Shown: piece after piece, positions 1 to 11,624 of the stretch
Layout: each line of letters begins with the position of its first letter
Numbering within the stretch: the first letter of the stretch is position 1
Notes under the pieces: generated by a model
Told to the model about the DNA's origin: nothing
Databases searched by the model: none
What the model saw: only the letters and a program-made list of their open reading frames with translations
Position numbers and translations under genes: made by a program
Assembly (NCBI GenBank): GCA_902805475.1
Contig: CADCSX010000001.1
Location: forward strand, 3,658,001-3,722,000
DNA: 64,000 nt
Reading direction: 5' to 3'
Source: Entonaema liquescens
Taxonomy: Eukaryota > Ascomycota > Sordariomycetes > Xylariales > Xylariaceae

Positions 1-131
1 CCCATCTAATGATATGTATAAATCCTGCGTTTTATCTCGATACTTTACATATGTTGTGATGCCATCGGCTGTTTTTATGTTAATGCTATATAAATTACGT
101 CTATTATACTTACGGAATACCTTGATACAAA

Positions 132-1151
132 ATGTTGTTGGCGGCCCTGCTCGTCTCAATATTGGCCTTTGCTGAGCACGCATCAGCGGCAACATGGTAT
201 TTCCTCCGGTACTATCCGGCTTCCGGACAGAAATTCACATCGTTCTCCGGAGAAATAACAATACCGGCTCTGCCGAGGGCCGGGACGTACTACTTATGGC
301 CAGGGCTTCAGCCGACCGACAATACTGGCGTCTATCAGAATGTTCTTGACGGGAGAAGCGGGACATGGTGGATTGGATCAGGGGTATGTATTTAGTACAG
401 TCAGGTCTTCGTTTCCTCCTGCTTTAAGCCTGTCTCTGGAGTTCTCGCAGCATAACTTTTGCTCAAAGCCACTGCTAATATCTCATATTAGTGGTGCTGT
501 TCAAACCCTAACCTCCCATGGGGAAGTGGTTTCAACACCTATGCCAACGAGAAGGTCACGTTCGACAATAAGCTTGATAGCAGTGGCTCGACATGGACGT
601 CGACTCTGACGCGTCAATCCAATGGCCAAAAAGTAACAGACAGTTTCCCGTTAGGTATGCCCCTGTTCAATGATGTCTTTAGTTAAGAGGTTTTCGTGAC
701 TCAATGACTGACAGTTCTTCTAGCTGGTAAATCATTTAACCAAGCGTTGTTTGCCATCGAGCTGTACGTTTATTCGTTTCCAAATCGACACTTAGGCCTA
801 ACTTATTAACTTCGGTGCAGTACCGGTGTCAATTGGGACTTTGGTCCACTCGCATTTTCGAATGTTGTGATTGTAAGTGACCGGCTGAAAACCACCCCTA
901 TTTTCAGTCCCTCCCCTTTTTTTTTTTTTTTTTTTTTTTTTCGAAATCTCTTCTTAGCGTCTTTGTCTGTGTGCGACCACTGGCCTAATGATAAGCAGAC
1001 AAGTACTGGTACCGATTCGAGCTGGTGCAATACAAAACCTGAGAATTATAATGGAGCGAGCGTATACTCGATTAATGGACTAAGCGCGAGTGTGAGTGGC
1101 AACACGGTGACTTGCAGAATCAGTTCTGTAATTCTTCAGAAACCGGCCTAG
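132..1151 (+). CDS. Secreted protein of unknown function, 5 exons
   Basis: I do not recognise a named family. The predicted protein has 219 residues. It begins with a clear signal peptide (residues 1-19, hydrophobic core then ASA) and is followed by a Trp/Tyr/Gly-rich, beta-strand-like domain with motifs YYLWPGLQP, DGRSGTWWIG and WCCSN. That look suggests a concanavalin A-like sandwich, which is inference only. Exons are 132-383, 492-654, 724-763, 821-872 and 999-1151; all junctions keep one reading frame and use GT/AG borders. Intron 4 (873-998) holds a 25-nt T run. Cysteines occur as a CC pair in exon 2 and two single cysteines near the C-terminus, which fits an extracellular location. The upstream flank is short (131 bp to the window edge), so the promoter is not fully visible. 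Confidence 0.8.
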
Positions 1152-2618
1152 TTGGAACTGAAAAGTTGCATAAGTTGAGATTTGAAAGAAAACATAACTA
1201 GGGATATAAGGGTTAAACTTCTTTCTCGCCTTGTCCTGGTATGATGCCTTTAAGACACCTATAGTCTACTCAAGACGTTGCATATCTAACAATAGTCTAT
1301 GGTATTCATAAGGTATCTTGTATTAGACTTGGCATCTTTTTATGAGTGTTGTCGAACCTGCGCTGGCACGTGATGCCCCTTGACCCCTATATTCCTCTGA
1401 AGTATGTGTGATAATAAGTAGTATGTCCAAAGAAAATAAAGGTGTCTTAAAAATATAGTTAAGTACTAAAAATAGTAAGGCTGCTTCTCTAAAGCGAGTA
1501 AGAAATATCTTAGTTGGAATATAGGTAACTAATGGATATATCAAGGAATGGAGCTTGGGAGCAAATAAATAATTCCATGACCTTTCTCTACGGTACTGGT
1601 TGCATGTACCTGTCAATTACTTTGAGTCTGACAACACTTCCTGTTTGATACTAATAAGTCAATTGCCTATTGCCTAATCTAATCGTGGATTGATTATTGA
1701 TGGCTAATCTAAGACTTTAGAAGCATGTAGTACATGCCATGTACATGATGAACATGATGAATGTATTTCGTAGTTGAAATTTAGCTGGTTTGCATTAGTA
1801 CCGTCAGGGCGGAAGAAGTGCCGATCGGTACTATTTGTATGGTCACGTCACTTGACTTGGAGGCAGTGCAATAGGTTCCCCCTCCAATGCCGTGCCTTCC
1901 TTTTCTCCAACCTCCAACCTCCAACCTCCAACGTTGAAACTGAAACTGCCATGCGTAAAGTCGAATTTAAAATATTTTAACTCTGGAATTTCATCAGTAA
2001 CCAAAACTTAGACAACACCAACCAAATTTGTTTATCCAGAACTCCGTTCAATCAGGACTAGGTTAGGGATTTACGTAAATAAGACAGATCTTCGCAGGTT
2101 CTCGAACCAAGACCCCTTTTTTGAACTTGGCATTGGTGGCTAACGGGGCGAAAACGGGGCTCGTTTGCTTATCGGAACCATCAATCTGTCGTCATCGATC
2201 GTACAGTCCCCAGTATCTCCAGTTACAAGCCATTTCGCGAGAGCCCGATTTTTGGCGCCCCGGATTCGACGAGCACGATTACCATTTTATTCTTCTCTAG
2301 TGTGGTCTCCTTCGATTGTTTTTTTCACAATGTCTTGGGAACTTACCAGGCGCCGCTTCTCCCGCGCAGTAAATAGTAAATTCATTTTTGATCGCATCGT
2401 ATGTTAACTCTCCATCCCGCACGATTCTATGCACCTGGGCACTTGACTTTTTGCCTGACCAACAAACCCACATCTGCGTCGATATTATTATCATCGTCAT
2501 CATTCTCATTGCTCTATATCCTCGAATGTCACTACCATCTAGTTGACGTATTCTACTTCAATACTAACTCTTCCCTTTCATCCAGCCTCTTCTTCATGCT
2601 GTCATTTTCTTTATCGAG
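1152..2618. other. Intergenic, 1.5 kb
   Basis: No coding sequence is supported here. A short CCTCCAA-type tandem repeat lies at about 1905-1932. The stretch includes the 3' flank of the secreted-protein gene and the promoter and 5' leader of the Mpv17-family gene. Short open frames lack recognisable motifs. Confidence 0.6.
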
Positions 2619-3459
2619 ATGGTTATCGTCGCGCGCTTGGTGTCGCGTTTTAACGCCTACTACGATGAACGGCCAGGTATTAACAGCATAGCCCAATCAG
2701 GATTTCGCGCAGTGCGAGGCTAACACAACCCAACTTAGTTCTTACAATGATGGTTACGAACGCCGTTCTCGGAGGTATCGCCGATACCGTAGCCCAGACG
2801 ATTACATCCGTCCGAGAACGAGCACTACGAAAGCCCGGCGGCGTTAGCAAAGATGATTCGGTAGCGATCGAGATTCACGAGCTAGATCGCAAGAATCCTT
2901 GGAACGAGCGCGAACTAATTCCGGACTCTAAGGATCTACCGCCTCCCTTTGACTTCGAGCGACTGACGAGATTCATGGCATATGGGTTCGGCATGGCTCC
3001 TTTGCAATATAAGTGGTTTAGCTTCCTTTCGCGGGCATTCCCTATAACGAAGACGAGCGCTTTCGCCCCAGCGATGAAGCGTGTGGTTTTCGACCAGCTG
3101 ATTTTTGCACCGTTCGGTATTGGTTGTTTCTTTACCGTCATGACCGTGGCAGAGGGTGGTGGTCGTAGGGCGGTCGCTCACAAGCTCAGGGACATGTATA
3201 TTCCCACTTTAAAGGCGAACTTTATGGTCTGGCCGGCCGTACAGGTTATCAACTTCAGGTTAATGCCAGTGCAATTCCAGTTGGTGAGTTTCATCCACGA
3301 CGGGATATATTTTACAAGGTACTCTTCGCTGACAATTATCTACAGCCTTTCGTGTCCACTGTGGGTATCGCCTGGACTGCGTATCTTTCCCTGACGAACG
3401 CTTCAGAAGATGCCGAGCCAAAGACGGCTCCTTACTCCCCTAACATTCGTCTCCAGTAA
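2619..3459 (+). CDS. Mpv17/PMP22-family membrane protein
   Basis: Members of this family (mammalian Mpv17 and PXMP2, yeast Sym1) are small four-helix proteins of the inner mitochondrial or peroxisomal membrane, thought to form channels. Exons are 2619-2676, 2739-3283 and 3346-3459, giving 238 residues. The start at 2619 was chosen because splicing exon 1 to exon 2 recreates the family N-terminus (tyrosines, RPVLTMMVTNAVLGG). The C-terminal signature is present: NFMVWPAVQVINF at residues 180-192, then a final helix ending WTAYLSL. A hydrophilic insertion of about 45 residues (roughly residues 45-90, rich in K, D and E) separates helix 1 from the rest. It makes the protein longer than the 170-200 residues typical of Sym1, so this may be one of the fungal paralogues rather than the Sym1 orthologue. 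Organelle not determined. Confidence 0.9.
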
Positions 3460-4431
3460 GGAATGGGCTCCCGGTAGAAAAAGACTACTAGACTCTTTAC
3501 TATATGTCAATTTCTTTGAAATGACGAGTCGGCAGGCGTTCCGGCATTGAAGAGCGTGGTCTTCATAGGTTGATCGATATGGTTGATATAATATGGGTTT
3601 TGTATAGGTGCATTGTTTTGGGTTGAAGATATAGGTCCCACGGCTTGGGTATAACCTTGTATTTACCTTGGGTAGACGCAAATCACACGTATTATCTTTA
3701 CGCATATTTGAGCAGTTGGCCCTAAAACTTCGAATTACTTACAAAAGTATTAGGAATACGATATAGCCGAAGGTACCGCAACTAGAGAATACGATATCAT
3801 TGACTTAACCAAGACTAACTTCAACTATTATCGAGTAAATCACAATACGACAGATGATTGTCGTGGCATACGTCGTTATAAGGAGATACGACCCAATTAT
3901 AAATAAGTAGAGCTGAAGGAGCAAAATAAGGCGACAATCATGGCACCACACATTGGATATTTGGCCGAAGTCAACGGAGAATCGCGTATATGGGTCTTTA
4001 GAAGCGGCAATCTCCTATAAACGATTCAAAACGCCAATGTATCAAACCACTAAATTCTCTAGTGTGGTTACATGCTTGACCCTTTAGCGTGGACAGATGC
4101 AGTCTATAGTGCATAATGATAAGTGCTGCCCATAGGACGTCACCCGTAAAGCTCGTTGAGCTCACCCCACCAAATTGTTTAGGGGGAGCTTGTTACCCGT
4201 TACCCCTCTGCCCCTCTACTCTTCTGCCCCTCCATTAAGCATTGAGCATTATTATTAGTTCTCGGTCTTTCTGCTGAGATCTTTCCACCTGCGTGCTTTT
4301 TCCCATCGGACGTCCAAGAAAAATATCGTCTGAAATACCGCAACTTTCCTGTCTAATTATTATTTCTCCTTTTTTCCCTAGGGTTCTCTCACATCAAATT
4401 AAGCATCAATTGAATATCTCCATCCGTCAAA
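3460..4431. other. Intergenic, 1.0 kb, includes PGK promoter
   Basis: No gene is supported. A 26-codon open frame at about 3940 is too short to call. The 3' half is the PGK promoter, with C/T-rich stretches near 4195-4235 and 4363-4381. Confidence 0.6.
4195..4235 (+). promoter_or_regulatory. Pyrimidine-rich promoter stretch of the PGK gene
   Basis: About 40 nt made largely of repeated CCCCTCT-type units lie some 200 nt upstream of the PGK start. C/T-rich boxes are common in promoters of strongly expressed glycolytic genes in filamentous fungi. The role here is inferred from position and composition only. Confidence 0.3.
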
Positions 4432-5829
4432 ATGTCCTTGTCAAACAAACTCTCTATCACAGACGTTGATCTAAAGGGCAAGAGGGTACTCATCCGGGTA
4501 TGTGATATGTTTCTATTGATAATACGCGATATTGCATTCGAGACTAACATATTACTTCTCAAAGGTTGACTTTAACGTTCCCCTCGACGCTGACAAGAAG
4601 GTCACAAACAACCAACGTATCGCCGGTGCCATTCCCACCATTAAATATGCCATTGACAATGGCGCAAAGGCTGTTGTATTGATGTCCCACCTTGGACGCC
4701 CCGACGGCAAGGTCAACCCTAAATATAGCTTGAAGCCCGTCGTTCCAGAGCTTGAGAAGCTGCTAGGCAAGAGCGTTGAGTTTGCGCCGGACAGTGTTGG
4801 CCCGGAGGTCGAGGCTATCGTAAACAAGGCAGACAACGGTCAAGTCGTTCTCCTAGAAAACTTGCGATTCCACGCCGAGGAAGAGGGCTCTTCGAAGGAT
4901 GCGGAAGGCAAGAAGGTGAAGGCTGACAAGGCCAAGGTCGAGGAGTTCCGAAAGGGCTTGACCGCTCTTGGTGATGTCTACATCAGTAAGGACCCCCTGA
5001 ATGATATTTACGGCATCAAATAGTTCCATAGTAATATTTCCAAAACTAACCAAACACACTGCAGACGATGCTTTTGGAACCGCACACCGAGCTCACTCTT
5101 CCATGGTCGGTGTCGACCTCCCCCAGAAGGCCGCCGGCTTCCTCATGAAGAAGGAGTTGGACTACTTTGCGCAAGCTCTTGAATCGCCAAAGCGCCCCTT
5201 CCTTGCTATTCTCGGTGGTGCAAAGGTGTCCGACAAGATCCAGCTTATCGACAACCTGCTAGACAAGGTCAACAGCATCATCATCTGCGGTGGCATGGCC
5301 TTCACATTCAAGAAGACCCTCGAGGGCGTCAGCATCGGCAACTCCTTGTTCGACGAGGCCGGCTCCAAGAACGTCGGCCAGCTCATCGAGAAGGCCAAGA
5401 AGAACGGTGTCAAGGTCGTTCTACCTGTCGACTACGTAACTGCGGATAAGTTCGACAAGGATGCCGCCACTGGCACGGCCACCGACAAGGAGGGCATTCC
5501 CGACGGCTGGATGGGTCTCGACTGCGGCCCCGAGTCCATCAAGCTGTACAAGGAGGCTATTGACGCCGCCCAGACCATCCTATGGAACGGTCCCCCCGGA
5601 GTCTTCGAGTTCGAGAAGTTTGCCAACGGCACCAAGGCCACCCTAGACGCCTTCACTGCAGCCGTGGCTGCGGGTAAGATCGGTATTATTGGTGGTGGTG
5701 ACACGGCCACCGTCGCTGCCAAGTACGGCGCCGAGAGCAAGTGCTCACGTGTCTACCGGTGGCGGCGCTTCCCTCGAGCTCCTCGAAGGCAAGGCCCTAC
5801 CCGGTGTGGTTGCCCTCAGCACTAAATGA
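4432..5829 (+). CDS. pgk1: Phosphoglycerate kinase, frame broken near the 3' end
   Basis: Cytosolic glycolytic enzyme that converts 1,3-bisphosphoglycerate and ADP to 3-phosphoglycerate and ATP. Exons are 4432-4497, 4565-4985 and 5065-5829. Visible landmarks are RVDFNVPLD near the N-terminus, [11 protein letters not shown], the LLENLRFH strand, [13 protein letters not shown], and WNGPPGVFE followed by GGGDTA in the nucleotide domain. At about 5744-5750 (codon ~391) the frame shifts: the sequence as given runs to a stop at 5823-5825 with an Arg-rich tail, whereas the conserved end ([14 protein letters not shown] and on to TGA at 5827-5829) lies in the +1 frame. A two-base loss at TCAC/GTG would explain this and would restore the usual 417 residues. 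Since PGK is normally essential for glycolysis, a sequence error is more likely than a null allele. No second copy is visible in the window. Confidence 0.95.
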
Positions 5830-6413
5830 GAATTAGGGAGGTCGGTGCGTCTGTGAGCATCGTTTGACAAGGCTTAGAAAGGGGGTAAACCGGTTTGGAT
5901 GGGAGGCGGGACGGTTAGCTAAACGCAACGGGATACCGGTCATGGTGTATCAGCTGTGCGGTGGTCCTTTTTTCATTGTTAGGTACGGTTATTGATAATG
6001 TTACGTATTGAGCTTATGACGAAGCTACAGAGCTAAAAATTAGATGAATACCTGATACAAGTATTAGACGTACATATACCAGTACATACGTCATGCGTTT
6101 TACTCTTCTTTAACCTGTGATGTCGTGTTCATACCCATAATATCAATATAGTAAGGCAAGGGGGCAATAGTCTCGATACGGGAAGGCAAGGAGGTCTCTA
6201 TTGTGTCATACTGGGCAGCTCTACGTCTGCTAGTCTATTATCAAAGATTTTGCTCACTTTGCTCTGCACCCTACAACGTAATGCGGAGGGGTTAGAGAAT
6301 AGATACAATGCCGTTTGGTTTTTCTATTCATGACCTGGATCCTCATGCTACTAGTCCTGCTTGCTTTCGCTGATCGTTTGTGTGGGAAATGCACAGTCCG
6401 CAGTCGCGATGTC
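5830..6413. other. Intergenic between convergent PGK and sem1
   Basis: The 584 bp hold the 3' flanks of two convergent genes. No coding signal is seen. Confidence 0.6.
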
Positions 6414-6934
6414 TCATCTTCGCTTCGAGGCTTCGACTTTCTTGAGTTCCTCTCTGTTTGGGCGATGTGTTAGTATTGGGGTCATTGGTAAAGAGGGAGG
6501 ATAGGAAGCCTTGAGGATATAAAGTGGTATAGATGCGGGTATAAACGTACCTGAGCTGTGCGGAGAAGTCGTCGGATGTGTCATCATCGTCCCAGCTCTC
6601 CTCCCATAGGTGCTGCGTCGTGGTGCCGGTGCCTCCTGCTACTGTCGTCGCTGCTGCTTCGGTCTCCTCTGCCGGCCAGTCTGTTCGTCATGTTAGTGGT
6701 TTGTTACTCAGGTAGCTAGCTTGATTACGTAGGCTACATCTGGTGCACGTCGAATGTATTGTAACGAGAGATACGGGACGAGCAAAGAAACACACCTTCT
6801 ACGGGGAAATCCTCAAACTCGTCGTCCTCTTCCAGCGCGGTAGTCGGCTTCTGCTGCGCCTGGGGTTGCTGCGACTGTTCCTTTGAAGCTTCGGCGGCGG
6901 GCTTGTCACCGGCCTTGTTCGTGGGTGCGGCCAT
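6414..6934 (-). CDS. sem1: Sem1/DSS1, 26S proteasome lid subunit
   Basis: Small, acidic, intrinsically disordered protein of the 19S lid that also serves in TREX-2 and, in many eukaryotes, in homologous recombination with BRCA2-like partners (known for the family). On the minus strand the exons are 6934-6796, 6680-6551 and 6453-6414, giving 102 residues. Two acidic blocks typical of DSS1 are present: EEDDEFEDFP at the end of exon 1, continued as DWPAEE in exon 2, and the tryptophan/aspartate segment HLWEESWDDDDTSDDF. They are followed by the short C-terminal helix REELKKVEASKRR. The N-terminal 30 residues are a low-complexity Ala/Gln/Lys extension. Both introns have standard donors, and all junction phases agree. 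Confidence 0.95.
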
Positions 6935-8290
6935 GGCTTATGTTATGAATGTACAGATGCGTCTGGTGTAGATTGGATGGCGCTTAATATAATCGAATGG
7001 TGCACTGAAGGGGGTGTTAAATGTGATTCTTGCAGATATTGTCGGTCTGTCTTTATTGTGGCGAGGCTGAATGTGGAAGATAGACGAGGCTTCGGTTTGT
7101 TGAGGTGATGGATGAATGGATGGCAGGTGTTTATCAATCTTTGCTTGAGGTTCCAAGTTCTTAGGTAATGAGAGACATACCATTTATCTGGGTAAGTGTG
7201 TTTGTTGCATAATATTTGTGATGCAATGTACATATCTGTGGGTGCGATAATAACCTGGACGGGCAGATAGAAAGCTTATCTCCGGACATCCAATCATCCC
7301 GCTTTCCGGTTAGTTGGGCTGAGCGGGGCTGCGGTAGATACCTATCCGTAACCGTAACGCGTATTCCGTATACAGGTATATGACATAGCCACGTAGTGAG
7401 CGGCTACTGTGCTAAAGCTCCGCCCGTGAATTTATTGATTTTCTGCAACCTTACTTTCTTCGTTGGCGTCACGTAACTGGGATAACTTAACTTGCACACT
7501 CAGCCTCTAAACGCTACAAGGTATTCCTACGGTACCCGCGTATGTATGTAGACATTTAATTTCCGCTAGGGCTTGAAGACAATCCCTAGTTTGTTAGTTT
7601 GTTAGTCAGCTTACTCTCCCGAATCCCTTTGTCGGTTGTTTGAAAATGATATATATCACTCGGCCGTGTCACTACCTACTATTAATACAATATTGTTTCC
7701 TTTCTTTTGTACTGTTCACCATGATTTTAATATAATCGTTTTTTGAAATAATTACCTACTAAATTAAAACAAGTATCAACTTACCCTAGCTTCGGCAAAA
7801 GTTCATCTTTTTCCACTTCCTTTTCTTTTTTTTTTTTTTTTTTTTTTTACGGTGTCATTAGAGACGTCATCATTAAAATACCCCTTATCCACCTGGAGGT
7901 ACATTTAACTCGTGCTGAAGCCTCAAAGGTGGACTTCGGTCAATAACGTCTTTCAGCTCCGAGAATTTTAGTCGATACATTCTTATGCATTGCATACATT
8001 CGCGCTTATTGCAACTCTTTACATTTACATAAGCTTTTCAACCTTTTGACAGGACCTACAATATTCAACCTTTATCTTACACACTCCCAATACTTAAACC
8101 TGTCATGGTTTGACATTGCGCTACAACTTTTAGCTTTGAAGATCAACCAATCGACGCTACTGGATATATCGTGGAGCTAACACCAATCTTGAGATAAAGA
8201 TAAAATATAGTTTTATCCACGATTATTCAGACGGCTATCCACTCAGGACGGAGTGTCACTTTGAGGCTGTAGCCGACCAAGCTCATCAAT
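6935..8290. other. Intergenic between divergent sem1 and IML2
   Basis: This 1.36-kb region is shared by divergent promoters. It contains a 23-nt T run at 7826-7848. Open frames on the minus strand at 6938-7233 have no homology I can recognise and lie in the sem1 5' leader. Confidence 0.55.
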
Positions 8291-10457
8291 ATGAGTCGGC
8301 TAGGGTCCTGGTTTCGGGGTTCTGCTCCCTCCTCGAGCCAAAGCTCAAGCCCTAAAGCCTCATTAACAGACCTTCGAGCTCGTGAGATAGCCTCACTCGA
8401 GGATGCGCTGAATGCTACTAGTTTGATTATGAACGATGACATCGACGGCGCCGAAGAGAAGTTACGAAAGGGCGATTCACCCTTCCATCTCCTTGGAATG
8501 GGAGTATGCACTTTTATGAGGAGCATTCTCGGATTCGAGAAAACAGTTATGGCCGAAACTATTACTCGTCTTAACGAGTGTGAGGCACGTGCTTTGAGTG
8601 AGATGAAGAAGGCTCAAAGGGAAGCCGAAGCCGCAGCCGCCGGGAAAGCGGAAGACAGGATATACCCACCGGGAAGCGAGTACGCCTTAATCATCGCCTA
8701 CGCTCAACTCATGTCTGCCGTCGTCGCCGTTATGAACGAGAGCTTGACGGAAGCCCTGAAGGGATTTTACAAACTGCGGAAGGCCTTTGTTACCCTCGAC
8801 GGACTCGTACAAGCCGAGACTGCGTACTTGAAGAAAAAGGGGATTCACTCAGATTCGTCTAGCGACACTGACACCGATCTTGAATTCGTGGATGCGGACG
8901 AGACTCACCCCGGAGCGCAAACTCCTTTAGACTACGGAGGTCATCTCACTAAGGGTCTTAATGCAGCCGAGAAGGACTTAAGTAAATTATCTCTAGATTC
9001 TAATGGTGTCGCTAAGCTGCCGTCTACTAAAGGTACCTCGGATGTATTCAACAACTTGGTCGACATTTTTACCCATAGCGGCGCCAACATGGCCTATGGA
9101 GTCCTCTTAACTATCCTTACCTTGGTCCCACCGGCGTTTTCTCGTCTCCTATCTATTATTGGTTTTAGGGAGATCGTGAGCGAGGCTTACAGTTGCTATG
9201 GCAGAGTTCCGCGTTCAATAACATTAACGGGGCCGTAGCAAGCCTCGTGCTACTCTCATATTACCATGGTCTTCTAAGCTCCGCCGATATTCTTCCCTTC
9301 GAAAACGACAGTGAGAAGAGTACTACTGTAGGTTACCCCAAAGCCAAGTGCATTGCGTTGCTCGCCCAAATGCGCTCGAGGTACCCGGATAGCGGGCTTT
9401 GGCGTTTCGAGGAAGGTCGAGTCCTAGCAAATAGCAAGGACTTGCGGGGTGCTCTTAACACATTCAAGAGCAATACGGAATCGAAAATGCGCCAGGTCAC
9501 AGCTATCAACAATTTTGAGATGTCACTATCGTCCATGTACATCCACGATTATTCCGACATGCGCGACAACTTCCTCCGCTGTATCGAACTTAACGACTGG
9601 AGTCCTACTTTGTATTACTATATTGCGGGATGTGCGGAACTAGAGAATTACCGAAATGCATTCCACAATAAAGCGGAGGAGTCTGAAATTCAATTACATA
9701 AAAAGAAGGCCGATGAGCTCTTCAAGAAGGGCCCCACGCTAGCTGGCAAGAAGCGCTTCCTAGCCAAGCCGATGCCGTTCGAGCTGTTCGTAGTTCGAAG
9801 AATGCAGAAATGGGAAGAGAGATCCAAAGCACTCGGAATAGATTTGGTAGATGCCATTGGCCCCAGCCCGTCAGAAGAGATGACGTACCTTTGGAATGGA
9901 ATGAAGAAGATGCAACCCTCGGAGCTGGAGTTTTCTAACAGGGTTTTATCTTGGGACAGGTTGACGGCACCTGAGGAGGCTCGTAAAAAGATAGAGGCGG
10001 AATTAGACGAAGAAGCCGTACGAAACGTCTGTCGAGCCGCTGTGGCGCGATCACTGGGTAATCTCGACGAGGCACGCGAGTTGCTCGACAGCGTTTTGGC
10101 TATGGATAGGTGAGTCATACGCTCTGTAAATGCGTTTAGAACCTCCCTGACTAACTTCGTCGTAATAGGATGGCATTCAAAGGCCCTACGAAAGATGATT
10201 ACGCGCTACCCGCGGCTAACTACGAGATGGCCGTGCTTGCATGGGTTGAGATACATAGACCTGAATTACGAAGAGATAACGATAGAGGGGACGAGAAAGA
10301 GTGGCTACGGGAGAAGATTGAGGAATGCCAGGCCTGGCTCGAGAAAGTGGCTAACTGGGGAGCGTTTACTCTGGACGCTCGGATTGGCATGCGTGTCCAG
10401 ACCGGCATGGACACGGTAAGCTGGTACAAGAAGCACCACGGATGGGCAAGCGCTTGA
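8291..10457 (+). CDS. IML2: Iml2-family protein (TPR-like), one frameshift
   Basis: Iml2 is a cytosolic and mitochondrial-outer-membrane-associated protein with TPR-like helices, linked in yeast to inclusion-body clearance and lipid droplets; its animal relatives are TTC39 proteins. Exon 1 is 8291-10109, intron 10110-10168, exon 2 10169-10457. N-terminal landmarks are LEDALNATSLIMNDD, a GMGVCTFMRSILGFE segment, and GANMAYGVLLTILTLVPP before the first hydrophobic stretch ends. C-terminal landmarks are a long helical repeat region and a terminal HHGWASA. Between them, at 9168-9171 (codon ~293), the frame changes: LLSIIGFR ends one frame, and the expected continuation GDRERGLQLLWQSS is read only if a fourth G is added to the GGG run. 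With that base the protein would be 702 residues, normal for the family. A 22-nt intron there is too short to be real. Confidence 0.9.
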
Positions 10458-11012
10458 TATTTTTTCGTCACGATATACGGAATTATGCATTTGACAGCCC
10501 GAACATATGCGTTCGGCTGGATCCTTGGGGATGGGATAGATTTGTCAATCTTAGATGGCGGATTACCTTTACGGAGAAGAGGCTACTGGGGTATAAACAA
10601 GATCTCTTTCTCCTCTCAGGGAAAACCGGACAAAAGGGGTCAGGATATTGGCGTTTTGGTCGTCGTCCGCCATAGGGAAAAAGATTTATAATCATTTTAC
10701 GTACTTCGTACGGGCTTTGGAATTATGAAGATGTGATTCATGAGTGAATAAAGACGTAAGCGACCTGGAGCACGTGCTAACCTCGGGGCTGGATCAACTA
10801 GAATGCCCCCTTCGCCGTGTGGCTTTTATTAGTATACCATGTGAGAAGACTTGTACTCGGGACCTATTATGGTATGACTGATACAATAGTTACTGTATCA
10901 GGTACGCATACTTTCTTCAGTCATCCATGCTCTTGTATTAGATATAGGGTCGCGAATTAAGATATATTCGAAGGAAGAGATGTTACCAACTAAAACACCG
11001 ATGCAAGTCTCA
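10458..11012. other. Intergenic between convergent IML2 and AA9 genes
   Basis: Overlapping open frames at 10442-10691 on both strands have no recognisable motif and look like chance frames in the 3' flank of IML2. Nothing else is seen. Confidence 0.55.
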
Positions 11013-11624
11013 TTAGAAGACAGGGCTCTTGTTAGGTACCGCCTCGCTCCATACAGGTCCTCCCGGAGCAGTATAGTTCCTCCTCGAACTCTGGGAAGTG
11101 AATCTATGCAATTATATATCAGTAAAATCCTCACCCACGACCAACTCGGTAAATATACTTACACCTTCTTCGTCATAGGGATCATAAGCCCCCGGCAATG
11201 CAATACCAGCGGGTAACTCGGTCGTCCCGCCGTCCGTGACGCGGATCTGCGCGCAGTTAGGGTAGAACTGGGCTCCCATGAACTGGATGGCCGAGTGCAG
11301 AGCCAGGATCTCGTGGCGCACGAGATACTCGCCGGGGGCGAGCGTCGGGGGGATGGTTACGATCCACTTGCCGCCCAGCTTGGTGTTGAGGAAATCGGAG
11401 GGCCATTTCGGGTCCGCGTCGATGTTGAAGGATAGCTGGTCGATCTTCACCCATACGTTTCCCGCGTCGCCCTTGAACGTGGAGCAGCCGTTGTCTGTGC
11501 ATTTGGCGATGTACCTGGAGCGATGAGGTGAGTCTAGTGGATTTGTAGGTTGGAGAATGGGAATAGGGGGGCGCACGTCATAACTGGGCCGGGATGCTGG
11601 GAGACGAATGACCAGTGGAAAAGC
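11013..11624 (-). CDS. AA9 lytic polysaccharide monooxygenase, 3' portion; 5' end unresolved
   Basis: AA9 enzymes are secreted copper enzymes that oxidatively cleave cellulose. Three minus-strand exons are clear: 11624-11577, 11514-11163 and 11090-11013. They encode FHWSFVSQHPGPVM, which carries the second copper-ligand histidine; then YIAKCTDNGCSTFKG, VWVKIDQLSFN, LGGKWIVTIPP, GEYLVRHEILALHSA, AQFYPNCAQIRVT and the family ending NYTAPGGPVW. Splice phases agree, and donors are GTGCGC and GTAAGT. Upstream, a frame at about 11690-11750 reads AAGTIELKAGDEI, which resembles the AA9 strand before this point, but it reaches a TAA and has no usable donor in the needed phase. I found no signal peptide or N-terminal His1 exon in the next 1.7 kb. 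Either the 5' part has decayed (C-to-T changes could explain the stop) or I have missed a divergent exon. Confidence 0.8.

Noticed and set aside
5740..5830. Programmed ribosomal frameshifting in PGK
   Set aside because: No slippery heptamer is visible, and PGK is not known to use frameshifting; three other genes show similar deletions, so error is simpler.
9140..9175. A short intron explaining the IML2 frame change
   Set aside because: The only GT..AG pair that fits is about 22 nt, below any credible fungal intron, and it would remove conserved residues.
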